Both the position numbers and the translations under genes were made by a program. A stretch of DNA of 64,000 bases from Domibacillus robiginosus (GTDB lineage Bacteria; Bacillota; Bacilli; Bacillales; Domibacillaceae), in the NCBI RefSeq assembly GCF_000966195.1, contig NZ_LAHL01000009.1, forward strand, positions 1 through 64,000, in the 5' to 3' direction. The notes below the pieces were generated by a model, which was not told the DNA's origin, ran no database searches, and worked only from the letters and a program-made list of their open reading frames with translations. Shown here in pieces: positions 18,149 to 27,390 of the stretch (positions are counted from its first letter, which is position 1; each line of letters starts with the position of its first letter).

Positions 18149-20059
18149 TTAATCAATATAATTAAACATGTAATATAGACCCCAATCCTGGTCATTTGCC
18201 CACGGATCATAAAATCCCGCTTTTATTCCATTAACTGTGTGAGGTGTAAGCTTTGCACAAGATGCACTGCCGTCTTCATTGAACAAATTTAACACTCCGC
18301 GGTAAGAGCTTGCTGCTTTCTTATAATACTCAGCATCTTTCGTTATCTCTGCTATGTTTTGATAAACACGTCCAGTTAAGGAACTCCAATAATGCGGGAA
18401 TGTATCACCATACAATCTATGTTTACCAAACCAGTACCCATCCCAGTGTCTTATTGCCGTTTCGTACATGTGATAATCAGGTTGAAGACCATTGAATAGC
18501 TCTAAAATTTTTATATGTTTTTTTGCTTCATCAAGATATTTACTATCATCCGTTAACTTATACATTTCTAGTAAACAGTCTGCAGCCGGGGCAACAATAG
18601 TTTGTTCAAAATTCACTTCTGATTTAGGATAATTTACTCCATAACTAATAATAGTATTCACATGCTTTTCAAAGTGACTAAAAATTTCGTCTTTTTCGAT
18701 GATAAAATTTGCTTCTTTCAGCAATGTAAGCATTTCAAACATTGGCAGCTCAATAGGATAAAAATCAGCACCACCTTGCTTATAGTAGGACAACAGCACT
18801 TTAGACATGTCCTTTAAAAATGCTTTGCTCTTATACGTAAGATATAACTCTTTAAACAGGACCGCCAGCCAGGAATAGTTATATAAACGGTGAATATCGT
18901 TATTTCTTTTTATATCATTAAAGACCATGCCTGTATCTTCATCGTAAAGCTCTCTTCTGATATAACTCACATACTTTTTTAAACTTTTCTCTATTTTTTC
19001 ATCCTTATTATTCCTAAGAAAACGAGCAAGCAATACGCCCATTCCGACCCTTTCCCTGCCCCCATTATGATCGTGATAATGAGAATAATATATATGCTGG
19101 TCTTCATTATCATAAATTAAGAAAGCACCGTCTAAGTGACTGTCCCTATTTTGATACTGTTGTTTATTAACAATAAATTCACATCTGCTTCTCACGAGTT
19201 TTGATACACCAGGCAGAACAAGAATTTTTACCTCAGTAGAAATGTCACTTATATTTACTATATAGCTATACTCTCCAATCATTAAATCCGCTTCATTGAT
19301 TTTTACAATATTTTCTTCCTTAGTATATGGAATTGCCTGTGAATTTCTTGTAATATTTATTTGTTTGTCAATCAAGCTATTATGAAGGGAAATCTCAATA
19401 TTAATTTCTTCGTTTTCAAACACAGTGTAATTTTCTGCTTTTATGTTTAAATAATTTGGATATGTTTCTAACTTTTTATAAAAGTCCTCTTTACCATCAT
19501 GCCAAAATAGTTCCCATTCAATTACATAAGACTCGCCTGGAACCAATGCTAATGGAGCTACATGTACTAAAAAGTCTCCGCGATCATTACTTATTAATGA
19601 TAAATCACGTTCAACACTATAAGATTTTAAGCTTCCTTTCGTTAAAAATAACCCTAAATGCGGACCTTCTCCTCCCATTCTTAGCCCCATAATATAACTA
19701 ACAGCTCCACCACACCAAATATGTGCATGACATTTATTTGTTAAACAGACATCGGCTGATTCATAATCATCATTAAATGTTGTGTATATCGAGATGTCTC
19801 CTAATTTCGAAAAAATATCAAATTCTGTTTTGTTTGTAAACGTGTAAACCTCTCGAAGGGTGTTGTTATTAGTAAAACTCCGAGTAACCTCTGTATCTAT
19901 TCCTTTTGGAGCTCTAATGGTTCCCCAGAGTTGAGTTCCTTCCACCCAATTCATTTTATATGGATCATCCTTATGCATTAATGAACTTATATACAGGTCT
20001 TCCTTATATTCAATGTTAAAAGAACCTTCCTTTATTTCATCCCTGTTTTTTGTTTGCAT
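18149..20059 (-). CDS. Large AT-rich protein with a probable alpha-barrel (glycoside-acting) C-terminal half
   Basis: 636 residues from the ATG at 20057-20059 (GGAGG at 7 nt). No signal peptide or membrane segment. The N-terminal half looks beta-rich (residues 1-290, including YTFTNKTEFDIFSKLGDIS, HAHIWCGG, GPHLGLFL). The C-terminal half has helical repeats with aromatic and acidic patches (YNYSWLAVLFKELY, YETAIRHWDGYWFG, FPHYWSSLTGRVYQN, YDPWANDQDWGLYY) like six-hairpin barrels of glycosidases and polysaccharide lyases. The exact family is not recognised. The gene is much more AT-rich than its neighbours and has its own terminator, suggesting recent transfer. Confidence 0.72.
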   Translation of the reverse strand: MQTKNRDEIKEGSFNIEYKEDLYISSLMHKDDPYKMNWVEGTQLWGTIRAPKGIDTEVTRSFTNNNTLREVYTFTNKTEFDIFSKLGDISIYTTFNDDYESADVCLTNKCHAHIWCGGAVSYIMGLRMGGEGPHLGLFLTKGSLKSYSVERDLSLISNDRGDFLVHVAPLALVPGESYVIEWELFWHDGKEDFYKKLETYPNYLNIKAENYTVFENEEINIEISLHNSLIDKQINITRNSQAIPYTKEENIVKINEADLMIGEYSYIVNISDISTEVKILVLPGVSKLVRSRCEFIVNKQQYQNRDSHLDGAFLIYDNEDQHIYYSHYHDHNGGRERVGMGVLLARFLRNNKDEKIEKSLKKYVSYIRRELYDEDTGMVFNDIKRNNDIHRLYNYSWLAVLFKELYLTYKSKAFLKDMSKVLLSYYKQGGADFYPIELPMFEMLTLLKEANFIIEKDEIFSHFEKHVNTIISYGVNYPKSEVNFEQTIVAPAADCLLEMYKLTDDSKYLDEAKKHIKILELFNGLQPDYHMYETAIRHWDGYWFGKHRLYGDTFPHYWSSLTGRVYQNIAEITKDAEYYKKAASSYRGVLNLFNEDGSASCAKLTPHTVNGIKAGFYDPWANDQDWGLYYMFNYID

Positions 20060-20462
20060 GTAAGTACCTCCAATATTAGAATTCATCCCTAACAATAATC
20101 TTTGATCCTTTCAATACTCTATTTGATTATATGAAAGCCCTTATGTGCATTTAATACAAAATTCAGTTTTTTTAAATCAAATAACAGTCAATTTCTATAC
20201 CTTCTCCAAAGGAATAGCTGATTCTCCAGAAGAACTGATTGAAGAATTACCCGATTTATGGGAGTTCGTTGCATTTGACAATCCAAAATGCTGTTTATGG
20301 CAGTATGTTTTTTTAAATAGAAAAAGCCCGAAAACATGCAAGAAATGATTAAAAATTTGCATATTTTCGGCTTATTAATAACGTTAGATATTGAACAAAA
20401 GCCCCGATAATTTAATTGAAAACATTCACATTCATCCTATCTGTTAAGAATAGTAAAAATAA
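20060..20462. other. AT-rich gap with a 67-aa doubtful frame and repeat copy B
   Basis: A plus-strand frame at 20145-20348 (ADSPEELIEELPDLWEFV) lacks a ribosome site and its end runs into the repeat at 20279. It may be a fragment of a lost gene. No other feature seen. Confidence 0.35.
20279..20395 (+). repeat. About 117-bp hairpin-bearing repeat, copy B
   Basis: Sister of 9501-9617 in the same orientation. It holds the inverted repeat AAGCCCGAAAACATGCAAG against TTGCATATTTTCGGCTT. At one stem position copy A has A-T and copy B has G-C, so the pairing is kept despite divergence. Confidence 0.55.
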
Positions 20463-20488
20463 AAAAAGAGCTGACGAAACAGCTCAGT
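20461..20488 (-). terminator. Terminator of the AraC-family gene
   Basis: GAGCTGTTTCGTCAGCTC stem-loop on the minus strand followed by a run of seven T, 16 bp past the stop at 20504. Confidence 0.8.
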
Positions 20489-20503
20489 GATCTAAAATTA
20501 CAT

Positions 20504-21376
20504 TTATTTTTTTAATACTGGAATCCAAATTTCACTTTTTACCGATGGTGAGGTTAAATCTTTACTTTTAATTGTCAAAATTTCAGGTCCTTCTGTTACT
20601 TGATAATTGGAAGATGGAAACCACTCAGAATAAATCCTTCCCCAGATTTCCTGTACCGCACCAGGAAAAGGTCCAGTTGATTCAAATATCGCCCACGTTA
20701 AAGCAGGAACTTTAAGCTTTGAAAATTTTTCAGGGCATGCTTGTGTCGTTGCCACTCCTATATACTGATCAAGCTCTCCTTTCTCTTCCATGCGTCCTTC
20801 TGAAAAATTTGCAGATGCTTGAATCATCCCCTTAGGCTCAACATTAGAAAGTTTCTTTAATTCGTCTATTTTTTCCATAGTCAAGGACTTCCACATTTCT
20901 GTGATTTCCGGGTTTTCTCCTTCAAAAATAATGGGAACTCTTTTCATGATACCCACTATATTAAATGCCTCTTTTTGTTCGATTCGGTAATTCATTTCAT
21001 TTCCTCCCCTAATTGATAGTTGAAAGGTCATGAGTGGATAGGCTTTTAATTGCTGTCCATCGTGTCTTGCTTCTGATGGCGTTACACCGTGTAAATGCTG
21101 AAAGGCTCTCGTAAAAGAGTCCGGTGAGCTGTATCCATATTTCATCGCAACATCAATTACTTTTATATTACTATTGGTAAGCTCAAATGCGGCCAGGCTA
21201 AGTCGTCTACGGCGGATGTATTCTGATAAGGTAATACCTGCAAGAAAAGAAAACATCCTTTTAAAATGATATTCGGAACAATGAGCGATCCTTGCCACCG
21301 CTTTGAAATCTATTTCGTTAGTGAGGTTATTTTCGATATACCTCATTGCATCATTCATGCTCTTAAGCAAATCCAT
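20504..21376 (-). CDS. AraC-family regulator with GyrI-like effector domain
   Basis: 290 residues from the ATG at 21374-21376 after AAAGGAGG. Two N-terminal helix-turn-helix motifs form the AraC DNA-binding domain (residues 1-105: [38 protein letters not shown]). The C-terminal half (about 125-290) is a GyrI/Rob-type ligand-binding fold ending in EIWIPVLKK. Such proteins respond to small hydrophobic or peptide-like compounds and control nearby resistance genes. No obvious target operon adjoins it: the helicase gene lies upstream on the same strand. Confidence 0.88.
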   Translation of the reverse strand: MDLLKSMNDAMRYIENNLTNEIDFKAVARIAHCSEYHFKRMFSFLAGITLSEYIRRRRLSLAAFELTNSNIKVIDVAMKYGYSSPDSFTRAFQHLHGVTPSEARHDGQQLKAYPLMTFQLSIRGGNEMNYRIEQKEAFNIVGIMKRVPIIFEGENPEITEMWKSLTMEKIDELKKLSNVEPKGMIQASANFSEGRMEEKGELDQYIGVATTQACPEKFSKLKVPALTWAIFESTGPFPGAVQEIWGRIYSEWFPSSNYQVTEGPEILTIKSKDLTSPSVKSEIWIPVLKK

Positions 21377-21524
21377 TTTTTGACCTCCTTTCATCAATAG
21401 AATATCAGGAGCTGAATATGTCCGTCCGACATTCTGTGCACCGTTTTGTAGCCTTAAGGCTTTCTTTCACTAACCTGCTTCGTTCATACAATAAGCATCT
21501 ATACAATTGAAATGCGTCCTGTCG

Positions 21525-23918
21525 TTACTTCTTTTCTTTCCTCTCAAAATACGCATGCAGTCTGTACTCACAAATGTCCTTCGTCCACTCGAACACTTCT
21601 TCATTCCCTGCCGCTTCAAGCTGAATGTGAAATTGGCCGTTTTCAAATCCAATCAGCCCTTTGCTGCTTCCGCTCCATTTTGTCATCGGCATTTTAGCGA
21701 TCAAATCAGCCACTGCTTTTTCGTTATACTGCTCCAGCTTTTTTCCCTGCCGGTCGGAGAAATCAATTCGCTTTCGGTATTCTTTAGCGGTCAGGTACTG
21801 ATGAAAATAAGGCGCTGCTTCTGCTGGCGTGATCGGGTCGAGCCAGTGTTCTGCACCTTTTGAAAGCATGTAGCGGAGCACGACCATTTTATAGCTTTTG
21901 TTCATACCTGTTTTTTCTACTTCCGCAAACCAGTGTGCAAAGGCTTCAAATGCCCCGCTTTCTGCTTCGGTCAGTTGATCGACTGCTGCTAAAAAAGCAG
22001 GATAAGAACCATAAAATTCCTTCACCATTTTACTGTCGACCGCCCCGTGCAAGTGCAGCTCCAGATAAGATGGACGGCGGCCCAGTTCTTTTTTTAACGC
22101 TTCATAAGCGATATGCAGCTGTTCTTTTCGCGGGTTGCGCTTTTGGTTCATCTCCTCGAGCAATTCAACCGCTTTTAAATCAAAGTCGATGATGCAGGAT
22201 GCCGGCACAGCCGGAACGACGTCTCTTGTTTTGCGGTCCGGCTCGGTATCAAACACGCGCATTTTCACATCGGCATTACGGTAATTGCCAATCAGGTCAA
22301 TCAGTACGCAGTGTGTTTTCCCTGGTGCTGTCCGCAGGCCGCGGCCGATCTGCTGGGTGAACACCGTTAACGATTCAGTCGGGCGCACAAATAAAATCGT
22401 ATCAACAGAAGGGATATCCGTCCCTTCATTGAATAAATCAACAGTAAAAATCACATCCAGCTCCCCTTGATCCAGCATCGAAATCGCCGCTGGACGCGAG
22501 ATCTCTTTTGTACCGGAATGAAGCGCAATCGTACGAAAGCCGTTTTCATTGAAATACCGGCTTAAAAATTCTGCCTGCCGAATAGAGGAGCAGAATGCAA
22601 TGGTTCTCGTCTGCTTGTGCGTGCGCCAGGCGTTGATGATTTTTTCTGCCATATCGGCGCGCAGCTGCACCGCTAACAATTCTTCTTCATCGTAGCGGCT
22701 GCCAAGCCACGTCAGTGCCGAATAATCAGTGTCATCATACACACCGTAATAATGAAACGGCGCGAGCCATTGCTTTTGGATCGCTTCCATAAAATGAATC
22801 CGGTAGGCGACGTTTCCATCACAGATGCCATATACATCCTTGTTATCCATCCGGTCCGGCGTCGCGGTAATGCCAAGGAAAAATGTTGGTGTAAAGTAGT
22901 CGCGTACTTTTTGATACGACTGACTGGCAGCATGGTGAAACTCATCAATAACAACTAAATCAAAAGCATCCCGCTCAAACGTATGCAGATGATGCTTCAA
23001 GCTAATCGTAAAAACGGAGGCGAAAATCATATCCGCTTCTTTTTCCTTTGTGGTACCATTTAAAATTCCCGCTGTTCGGTCCGGATGCACATGCAGGAAG
23101 GATTTTTTTGCCTGCTCCAATATTTCAACGCGGTGAGCGACAAACAGCACCCGCTTAAAGTGCCTTGCAAAAAAAGCGGCCAGATACGTTTTGCCAAGCC
23201 CGGTCGCCATCACAACAAGCGCCCGCTCATATTCCTCCTCCATCGTCTGCTCCAGTGCCGCAAGAGCCGCTTCCTGGGCAGGCCGGGGCGATAAAACCGT
23301 ATACGTTTCTCCTTGTTCTGCCACCATCGATTCCTGTCCGGCTGGCTCAGAAAACATGGCATCGACTTCTTCTGCTTCCGTCCATTCTGCACGAAGCGCG
23401 TTTTTTTCATGAAACTTTGTGTAACGGCCGCGGTAGTCATGAACGGTTTCCTGGTTCACCGGAACAGTTTGTTCGTGATAAAAAATGGCTTCGAACGCAG
23501 CAAGCGCCTCTTCAAACAAACGGTCATTTTGGGCCGCCACATTCCACTCGACGCCGCCGGTTAAAGCAGATGCCGACATATTAGAGGACCCGATAATCAC
23601 ATGTCCCTTTTCACCAAGGCGGAACAAATACGCTTTTGGATGAAACGAACGGCCGCCGCTTTTGTAAAGACGTATTTCTGCTTCCGGCACTTCTTCAACC
23701 AGCATTTGCAGCGCATCCGGCTGGGTAATATGCAGGTAATCACCCGTTCCAATCCGAATTTCCGCTCCCCGTGCCGCTGCCCTTTGCAAGGCGGGAACCA
23801 ATTTTTTCACGCCGGACTTCATAACAAAGGAGGTTAAAATATCAATCTCTGTTGCTTCATCAGCAAGACGGTTAATGACGTCCAATAATTGCGAGGTGAT
23901 CAGCTGTAGCTTAGTCAT
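21525..23918 (-). CDS. PLD-nuclease/SF2 helicase fusion (DEAD/DEAH type)
   Basis: 797 residues. The N-terminal phospholipase-D-like domain (about 1-165) has the HKD pattern FHPKAYLF followed by GSSNMSASAL, so it is a putative nuclease. The helicase core follows: Walker A MATGLGKTYLAA (about 240), DEFH box VVIDEFHHAAS (about 325), LGITATPDR, then motif VI QQIGRGLRTAPGK (about 530). A C-terminal 250-residue region of unknown role ends with a helical YERKEKK-like tail. This architecture is related to type I/III restriction helicases and to stand-alone proteins found in defence islands. It overlaps the upstream MazG-like gene by 8 nt. Confidence 0.88.
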   Translation of the reverse strand: MTKLQLITSQLLDVINRLADEATEIDILTSFVMKSGVKKLVPALQRAAARGAEIRIGTGDYLHITQPDALQMLVEEVPEAEIRLYKSGGRSFHPKAYLFRLGEKGHVIIGSSNMSASALTGGVEWNVAAQNDRLFEEALAAFEAIFYHEQTVPVNQETVHDYRGRYTKFHEKNALRAEWTEAEEVDAMFSEPAGQESMVAEQGETYTVLSPRPAQEAALAALEQTMEEEYERALVVMATGLGKTYLAAFFARHFKRVLFVAHRVEILEQAKKSFLHVHPDRTAGILNGTTKEKEADMIFASVFTISLKHHLHTFERDAFDLVVIDEFHHAASQSYQKVRDYFTPTFFLGITATPDRMDNKDVYGICDGNVAYRIHFMEAIQKQWLAPFHYYGVYDDTDYSALTWLGSRYDEEELLAVQLRADMAEKIINAWRTHKQTRTIAFCSSIRQAEFLSRYFNENGFRTIALHSGTKEISRPAAISMLDQGELDVIFTVDLFNEGTDIPSVDTILFVRPTESLTVFTQQIGRGLRTAPGKTHCVLIDLIGNYRNADVKMRVFDTEPDRKTRDVVPAVPASCIIDFDLKAVELLEEMNQKRNPRKEQLHIAYEALKKELGRRPSYLELHLHGAVDSKMVKEFYGSYPAFLAAVDQLTEAESGAFEAFAHWFAEVEKTGMNKSYKMVVLRYMLSKGAEHWLDPITPAEAAPYFHQYLTAKEYRKRIDFSDRQGKKLEQYNEKAVADLIAKMPMTKWSGSSKGLIGFENGQFHIQLEAAGNEEVFEWTKDICEYRLHAYFERKEKK

Positions 23919-24237
23919 CCTCTACCTCAATTAAATAAATGCGGTCACTGAATCCCCCACGCTTTTCTGCTTTTTCACGGCGCACTGCTTCTAGCTCTTC
24001 GGCTGTCGCTCCGTGGATCGCTGCCGCTGCATGAATCAGCTCCAATAAATCAGCCAGCTCCTCCACTGCATCCTGATCATTTTCGGCACCTTCATATTCG
24101 GCTAATTCCTCGTGCATTTTTGTTTTCACTTCTTGTATGTATTCTTTTTCATCCAAGATACGCGATGTATAGGTCTTGCCCGCTTTTTCGATCACTTCTA
24201 AAATACGATCACGGACGAGCTTGTTATGGACTGGCAT
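23911..24237 (-). CDS. MazG-like nucleotide pyrophosphohydrolase (PRA-PH-type)
   Basis: 108 residues. Contains the MazG signature EExxE (HEELAEYE) and ExxD (EELADLLE), with the small all-alpha fold and a KLVRDRI N-terminus typical of phosphoribosyl-ATP pyrophosphohydrolase-like house-cleaning enzymes. The catalytic acidic residues are intact. The likely reaction is hydrolysis of a nucleoside triphosphate or related compound to the monophosphate and pyrophosphate. There are no histidine genes nearby, so a His pathway role is unlikely. It is first in a two-gene unit with the PLD-helicase. Confidence 0.87.
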   Translation of the reverse strand: MPVHNKLVRDRILEVIEKAGKTYTSRILDEKEYIQEVKTKMHEELAEYEGAENDQDAVEELADLLELIHAAAAIHGATAEELEAVRREKAEKRGGFSDRIYLIEVEDD

Positions 24238-24430
24238 CCTTAGACACTTCCTTTATTTGTTTCCTATGATTTTAACAAATGCCTGTGAAAATTTGTTGAC
24301 TTCCAGCTTAAAATCTCCAATGATAGAACAGATTGAGGTGGAACTTTTTTCCTAAAACAAGTGTGGTGCTTGAGTGCGGAAGGTGATCCCGATACAATGA
24401 AGCAAAGCAATACGTGTGAGGAGAGATGAA

Positions 24431-24739
24431 ATGTCAAAGGAAATGGAAGAATTTATTGTGCAGAGCTACCATAAAGAAGAGAATATGATGATTCTCGTGT
24501 TTGCGCAATGGTGCATCAATCACGACCTGGACCCGGAAGCCGTATACTTAAAAGCCTATCCGGATCAAGCGGAGAATCAGGCGTTAAAAGACGCGCTGGC
24601 TTTAACAGTACCGAAAGAAGAAGCCGGCGAGGTGCCGGATGAAACACTGCTCGGAGTGCTGTCTCTTTTTGGCAATGATGATCTTGCTTTTATCGTTACA
24701 GAGGAGATTGCGCGGCGGGATGGAAAGAAAAAGCTGTAA
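24431..24739 (+). CDS. Hypothetical acidic protein, 102 aa
   Basis: The ATG at 24431 has GGAG about 7 nt upstream. A soluble helical protein (MSKEMEEFIVQSYHKEENMM, FAQWCINHDLDPEAVYLKAY) with no recognised domain. It is divergent from the MazG-like unit across about 190 bp and ends in a strong terminator, so it is a single-gene unit. Confidence 0.7.
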   Translation: MSKEMEEFIVQSYHKEENMMILVFAQWCINHDLDPEAVYLKAYPDQAENQALKDALALTVPKEEAGEVPDETLLGVLSLFGNDDLAFIVTEEIARRDGKKKL

Positions 24740-24744
24740 TCAAT

Positions 24745-24787
24745 AAAAAGGGCTGCAGCGGATCATCCGGTGTGCAGCCCTTTTTTT
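24745..24787 (+). terminator. Rho-independent terminator
   Basis: AAAAGGGCTGCA pairs with TGCAGCCCTTTTTTT around a 16-nt loop that can itself pair (CGGATCATCCG). Confidence 0.88.
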
Positions 24788-25034
24788 ATTTTTTTAGGAA
24801 GTTGTGCGTTGAAATCTTGTGAATGATCGTCTGCCAATCATTTGCATGTATTTCATGGCCTATTCTCTCTAAGTTGGGGAGCTTAACGTTCGGGATTTCA
24901 TCAAAACAGATCAACACTATGTAAATATGACATTTTTCGTAGTAATTTGTCGACAAAAAATAGTAGTAATTACCTTTATCACGCAGGATAATAGACTCAG
25001 TTGATTTTATTACCCTCAAGTAACTAACTACCAA
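24786..25034 (-). CDS. Doubtful ORF, 82 aa, antisense to a promoter region
   Basis: The only start is TTG at 25032-25034, with no clear ribosome site. The composition looks protein-like (NLERIGHEIHANDWQTIIHKI), but no family is recognised and it occupies the space where the promoter of the 25063 gene should lie. It could be a relic. Confidence 0.25.
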   Translation of the reverse strand: MVVSYLRVIKSTESIILRDKGNYYYFLSTNYYEKCHIYIVLICFDEIPNVKLPNLERIGHEIHANDWQTIIHKISTHNFLKK

Positions 25035-25062
25035 GAAAATTCATAAAGGAGGTGTAATTTAA

Positions 25063-25737
25063 ATGGCTGCATTAGGTTTGTTAGGTCTAGGTCTAATTAT
25101 TTTTGCTGTTTTGTACCTTATTTTTCATTTTCTCAGAAGCTTATTCAGCACCAAATATTATTTGTCCTGGCGAATTTTCTATCCTTCCCTGATCGGCGGT
25201 ATCATCCTTTTCGTAGGTGCAATGGTTATAGATGATACTAACGCTGCTCAAAAGCTTGAAGAAACAACTGCTGAAAACACTAACCTTACGAATGAAATAG
25301 CCGAATTAAAAGAAGAGGTTGAATCATTAACACAAAAAGTAACGGATACTGAAGAGTACACTGAGGAGCTGGAAAAAGCGCAAGCAGCAGCTATAGCTGA
25401 AAAAGATTCTCTAGGCAGTAAAGTTGCTACGCTTGAAGAAGAAGTATCCCGCTTAACGGAAGAAAATAAAACGGTTACAGCTGAGCGAGACAGCCTTACT
25501 GAGGAAGTCGCGAGTTTAAACAGTACTATAGCGGCTAATGCTAGTAGTTCATCATCAGCTTCTTTTGATGAAACAGAGAGTGTAGCTTCTTCTGAACCTT
25601 CTACTTCTACTACCTATGAATTCTATGATAATTGTTCTGCAGCACAAGCAGCTGGTGCTGCTCCTGTGTATGCTGGTGATCCTGGTTACGGCCCTCATCT
25701 GGATCGCGATGGAGATGGTGTTGGGTGTGAATATTAA
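25063..25737 (+). CDS. Membrane-anchored coiled-coil protein with C-terminal excalibur calcium-binding domain
   Basis: 224 residues; ATG after AAAGGAGG. Two N-terminal hydrophobic segments (LGLGLIIFAVLYLIFHFL and YPSLIGGIILFVGAMVI). A long coiled coil (about 65-155, heptads rich in E, L, K, T) and a Ser-rich linker follow, ending in an excalibur motif: YDNCSAAQAAGAAPVYAG then DRDGDGVGCEY. Excalibur domains bind Ca2+ and occur on secreted nucleases and surface proteins. The coiled coil could span part of the cell wall. The next gene, an SLH protein, begins 61 bp on, so they may be cotranscribed. Confidence 0.88.
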   Translation: MAALGLLGLGLIIFAVLYLIFHFLRSLFSTKYYLSWRIFYPSLIGGIILFVGAMVIDDTNAAQKLEETTAENTNLTNEIAELKEEVESLTQKVTDTEEYTEELEKAQAAAIAEKDSLGSKVATLEEEVSRLTEENKTVTAERDSLTEEVASLNSTIAANASSSSSASFDETESVASSEPSTSTTYEFYDNCSAAQAAGAAPVYAGDPGYGPHLDRDGDGVGCEY

Positions 25738-25798
25738 ATGAGCTATGTGGGCTCGCATGCGAAAGATCGTTCTAAGAATAACAGGTTGGAGGTTTACA

Positions 25799-27307
25799 AT
25801 GAAAAAATGTTTGGCAGCTTTGCTTTTTTCTTTGCTAGTTCTTGCCGGAACCCAGCAAGCTTTTGCAACAAATGCATTTAGTGATTTGCGACAAGATCAT
25901 TGGGCACGTGAAGAAATTTACTTTTTATCAAACGAAGGTGTCATAAGCGGTTATAGTAACGGAAAATTCGGAGCAAATGACACAATCAAACGGCATCAGA
26001 TGGCTATTATGCTCGGACGCGCATTAGACCTTGGCCAAATGAGTGCTCCGAATCCTGGATTCAAGGATGTAAATACAAAAACTGCTGGCTACAAAGATAT
26101 TGCCGCTTTGGTTGAACAAGGGGTTATCTTAAAGGGAGAATATTTTAAACCAAATGCTGTGTTAACACGGGGAGAAATGGCTGTTTACCTGCAGCGGGCT
26201 TTCAATTTAAAAGTTAGTGGCGCACCTTCTTTTAAAGATATTCCATCTACTCATACTCGTTATAATGCGATTGCTGCCCTACAATCGAACGGGGTTACAG
26301 CTAAATACGCAGATGGAACTTTCCGTGAAAATGAACCCGTCACGCGCGCGCAGTTTGCTGCTTTTTTTGCACGTGTAATGGATGATCGTTTTAAAGTGAC
26401 GGAACAATCCTTAAAAGAAGATGCCATTAAAAAGCGTACAAATGAAATTCTTGCAGGCATGCAAAAGATTATGCTTGGAAACATGGATTTGAAAAAAGGA
26501 GTGGCTAAACCTTTTGCTAACATAGAAAAGAAACTAGCGGCTTATGCCACTACTTCCTATATTCAAAACGAGGCTAAATATTATTATGCTCCTGTAAATC
26601 CAAGTACTTATAATTTATACCCTCGCGCCGAAGTAGAGCAACGTTTTAGAATCCTTAGTCAAACAGATACAAAGATTGTTTTTGAATCAATTACTAAAGA
26701 CCATTATAAATTTAGTCAGGGTATTTTTTATGCTAAATATGAGCTGGTGCTTCAATCCGGAAAATGGTTATTAAATGATCTATTTTATGAATATGAACCT
26801 TTCAATACAAAAACCGTTGGTGGGTATGAATTTTACAGAACAAATTCTCCTCTCTACGACACCATTTTTGCGGATGCAAAAAATGGAAGATTAAAAGGAA
26901 CCAATGTTACCTTAGACGATACCTTTGCCACGCTTAAGCAAAAAGCTGAAATTCCGGTATCCCAAGAATCAATGGTTTCTCAAGGTTCAGCCCTTGTGTA
27001 TGTAGCTATATCAGATAATTTTTGGGCTGGCTTTAGATACTTCACCCTCGACAGTAATGGGAATTATCGTATTAAAGACAATGAACCAGTTGCAATCGTT
27101 ACCCATATTACTCCAGCGTTTACTGCAGATTATAGTGTAGCATTCGAATACTTAAAAAGCCTTCAGCCTACAGAGCAATGGACACATCATTATGAATCGC
27201 CTTATCCGCTTGTTGAATCATATGATTTCTCAAATGGAAACAGCCTATATATAGACAGCAGAGTTTCTCCAGCTGGCTTAGAAGTATCTGTTGTTGGAGA
27301 GGGATAA
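25799..27307 (+). CDS. Secreted protein with three S-layer-homology domains
   Basis: 502 residues from the ATG at 25799 (GGAGG at 6 nt). Signal peptide MKKCLAALLFSLLVLAGTQQ with cleavage near AFA. Three SLH domains (about 28-200: FSDLRQDHWAREEI, FKDVNTKTAGYKDI, FKDIPSTHTRYNAI) would dock it to pyruvylated secondary wall polymer. The rest (about 215-500) has no recognised domain. It is convergent with the amidase gene and shares the terminator at 27317-27353. Confidence 0.9.
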   Translation: MKKCLAALLFSLLVLAGTQQAFATNAFSDLRQDHWAREEIYFLSNEGVISGYSNGKFGANDTIKRHQMAIMLGRALDLGQMSAPNPGFKDVNTKTAGYKDIAALVEQGVILKGEYFKPNAVLTRGEMAVYLQRAFNLKVSGAPSFKDIPSTHTRYNAIAALQSNGVTAKYADGTFRENEPVTRAQFAAFFARVMDDRFKVTEQSLKEDAIKKRTNEILAGMQKIMLGNMDLKKGVAKPFANIEKKLAAYATTSYIQNEAKYYYAPVNPSTYNLYPRAEVEQRFRILSQTDTKIVFESITKDHYKFSQGIFYAKYELVLQSGKWLLNDLFYEYEPFNTKTVGGYEFYRTNSPLYDTIFADAKNGRLKGTNVTLDDTFATLKQKAEIPVSQESMVSQGSALVYVAISDNFWAGFRYFTLDSNGNYRIKDNEPVAIVTHITPAFTADYSVAFEYLKSLQPTEQWTHHYESPYPLVESYDFSNGNSLYIDSRVSPAGLEVSVVGEG

Positions 27308-27316
27308 TTAATTAGC

Positions 27317-27353
27317 AAAAGCCGTATCAGCATGATAACTGATACGGCTTCTT
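27317..27353. terminator. Bidirectional terminator T1 (copy 1 of 3)
   Basis: AGCCGTATCAG pairs with CTGATACGGCT, with A/T runs on both sides. It serves the convergent SLH and amidase genes. Near-identical hairpins recur at 30189-30222 and 30659-30692. Confidence 0.88.
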
Positions 27354-27390
27354 TTATTTTTAGAATGAAGCTAACTTTCGACCTCTTACC

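Noticed and set aside
20145-20348. 67-codon plus-strand frame
   Set aside because: No ribosome site, and its 3' part is inside repeat copy B, whose sister copy does not conserve the frame.
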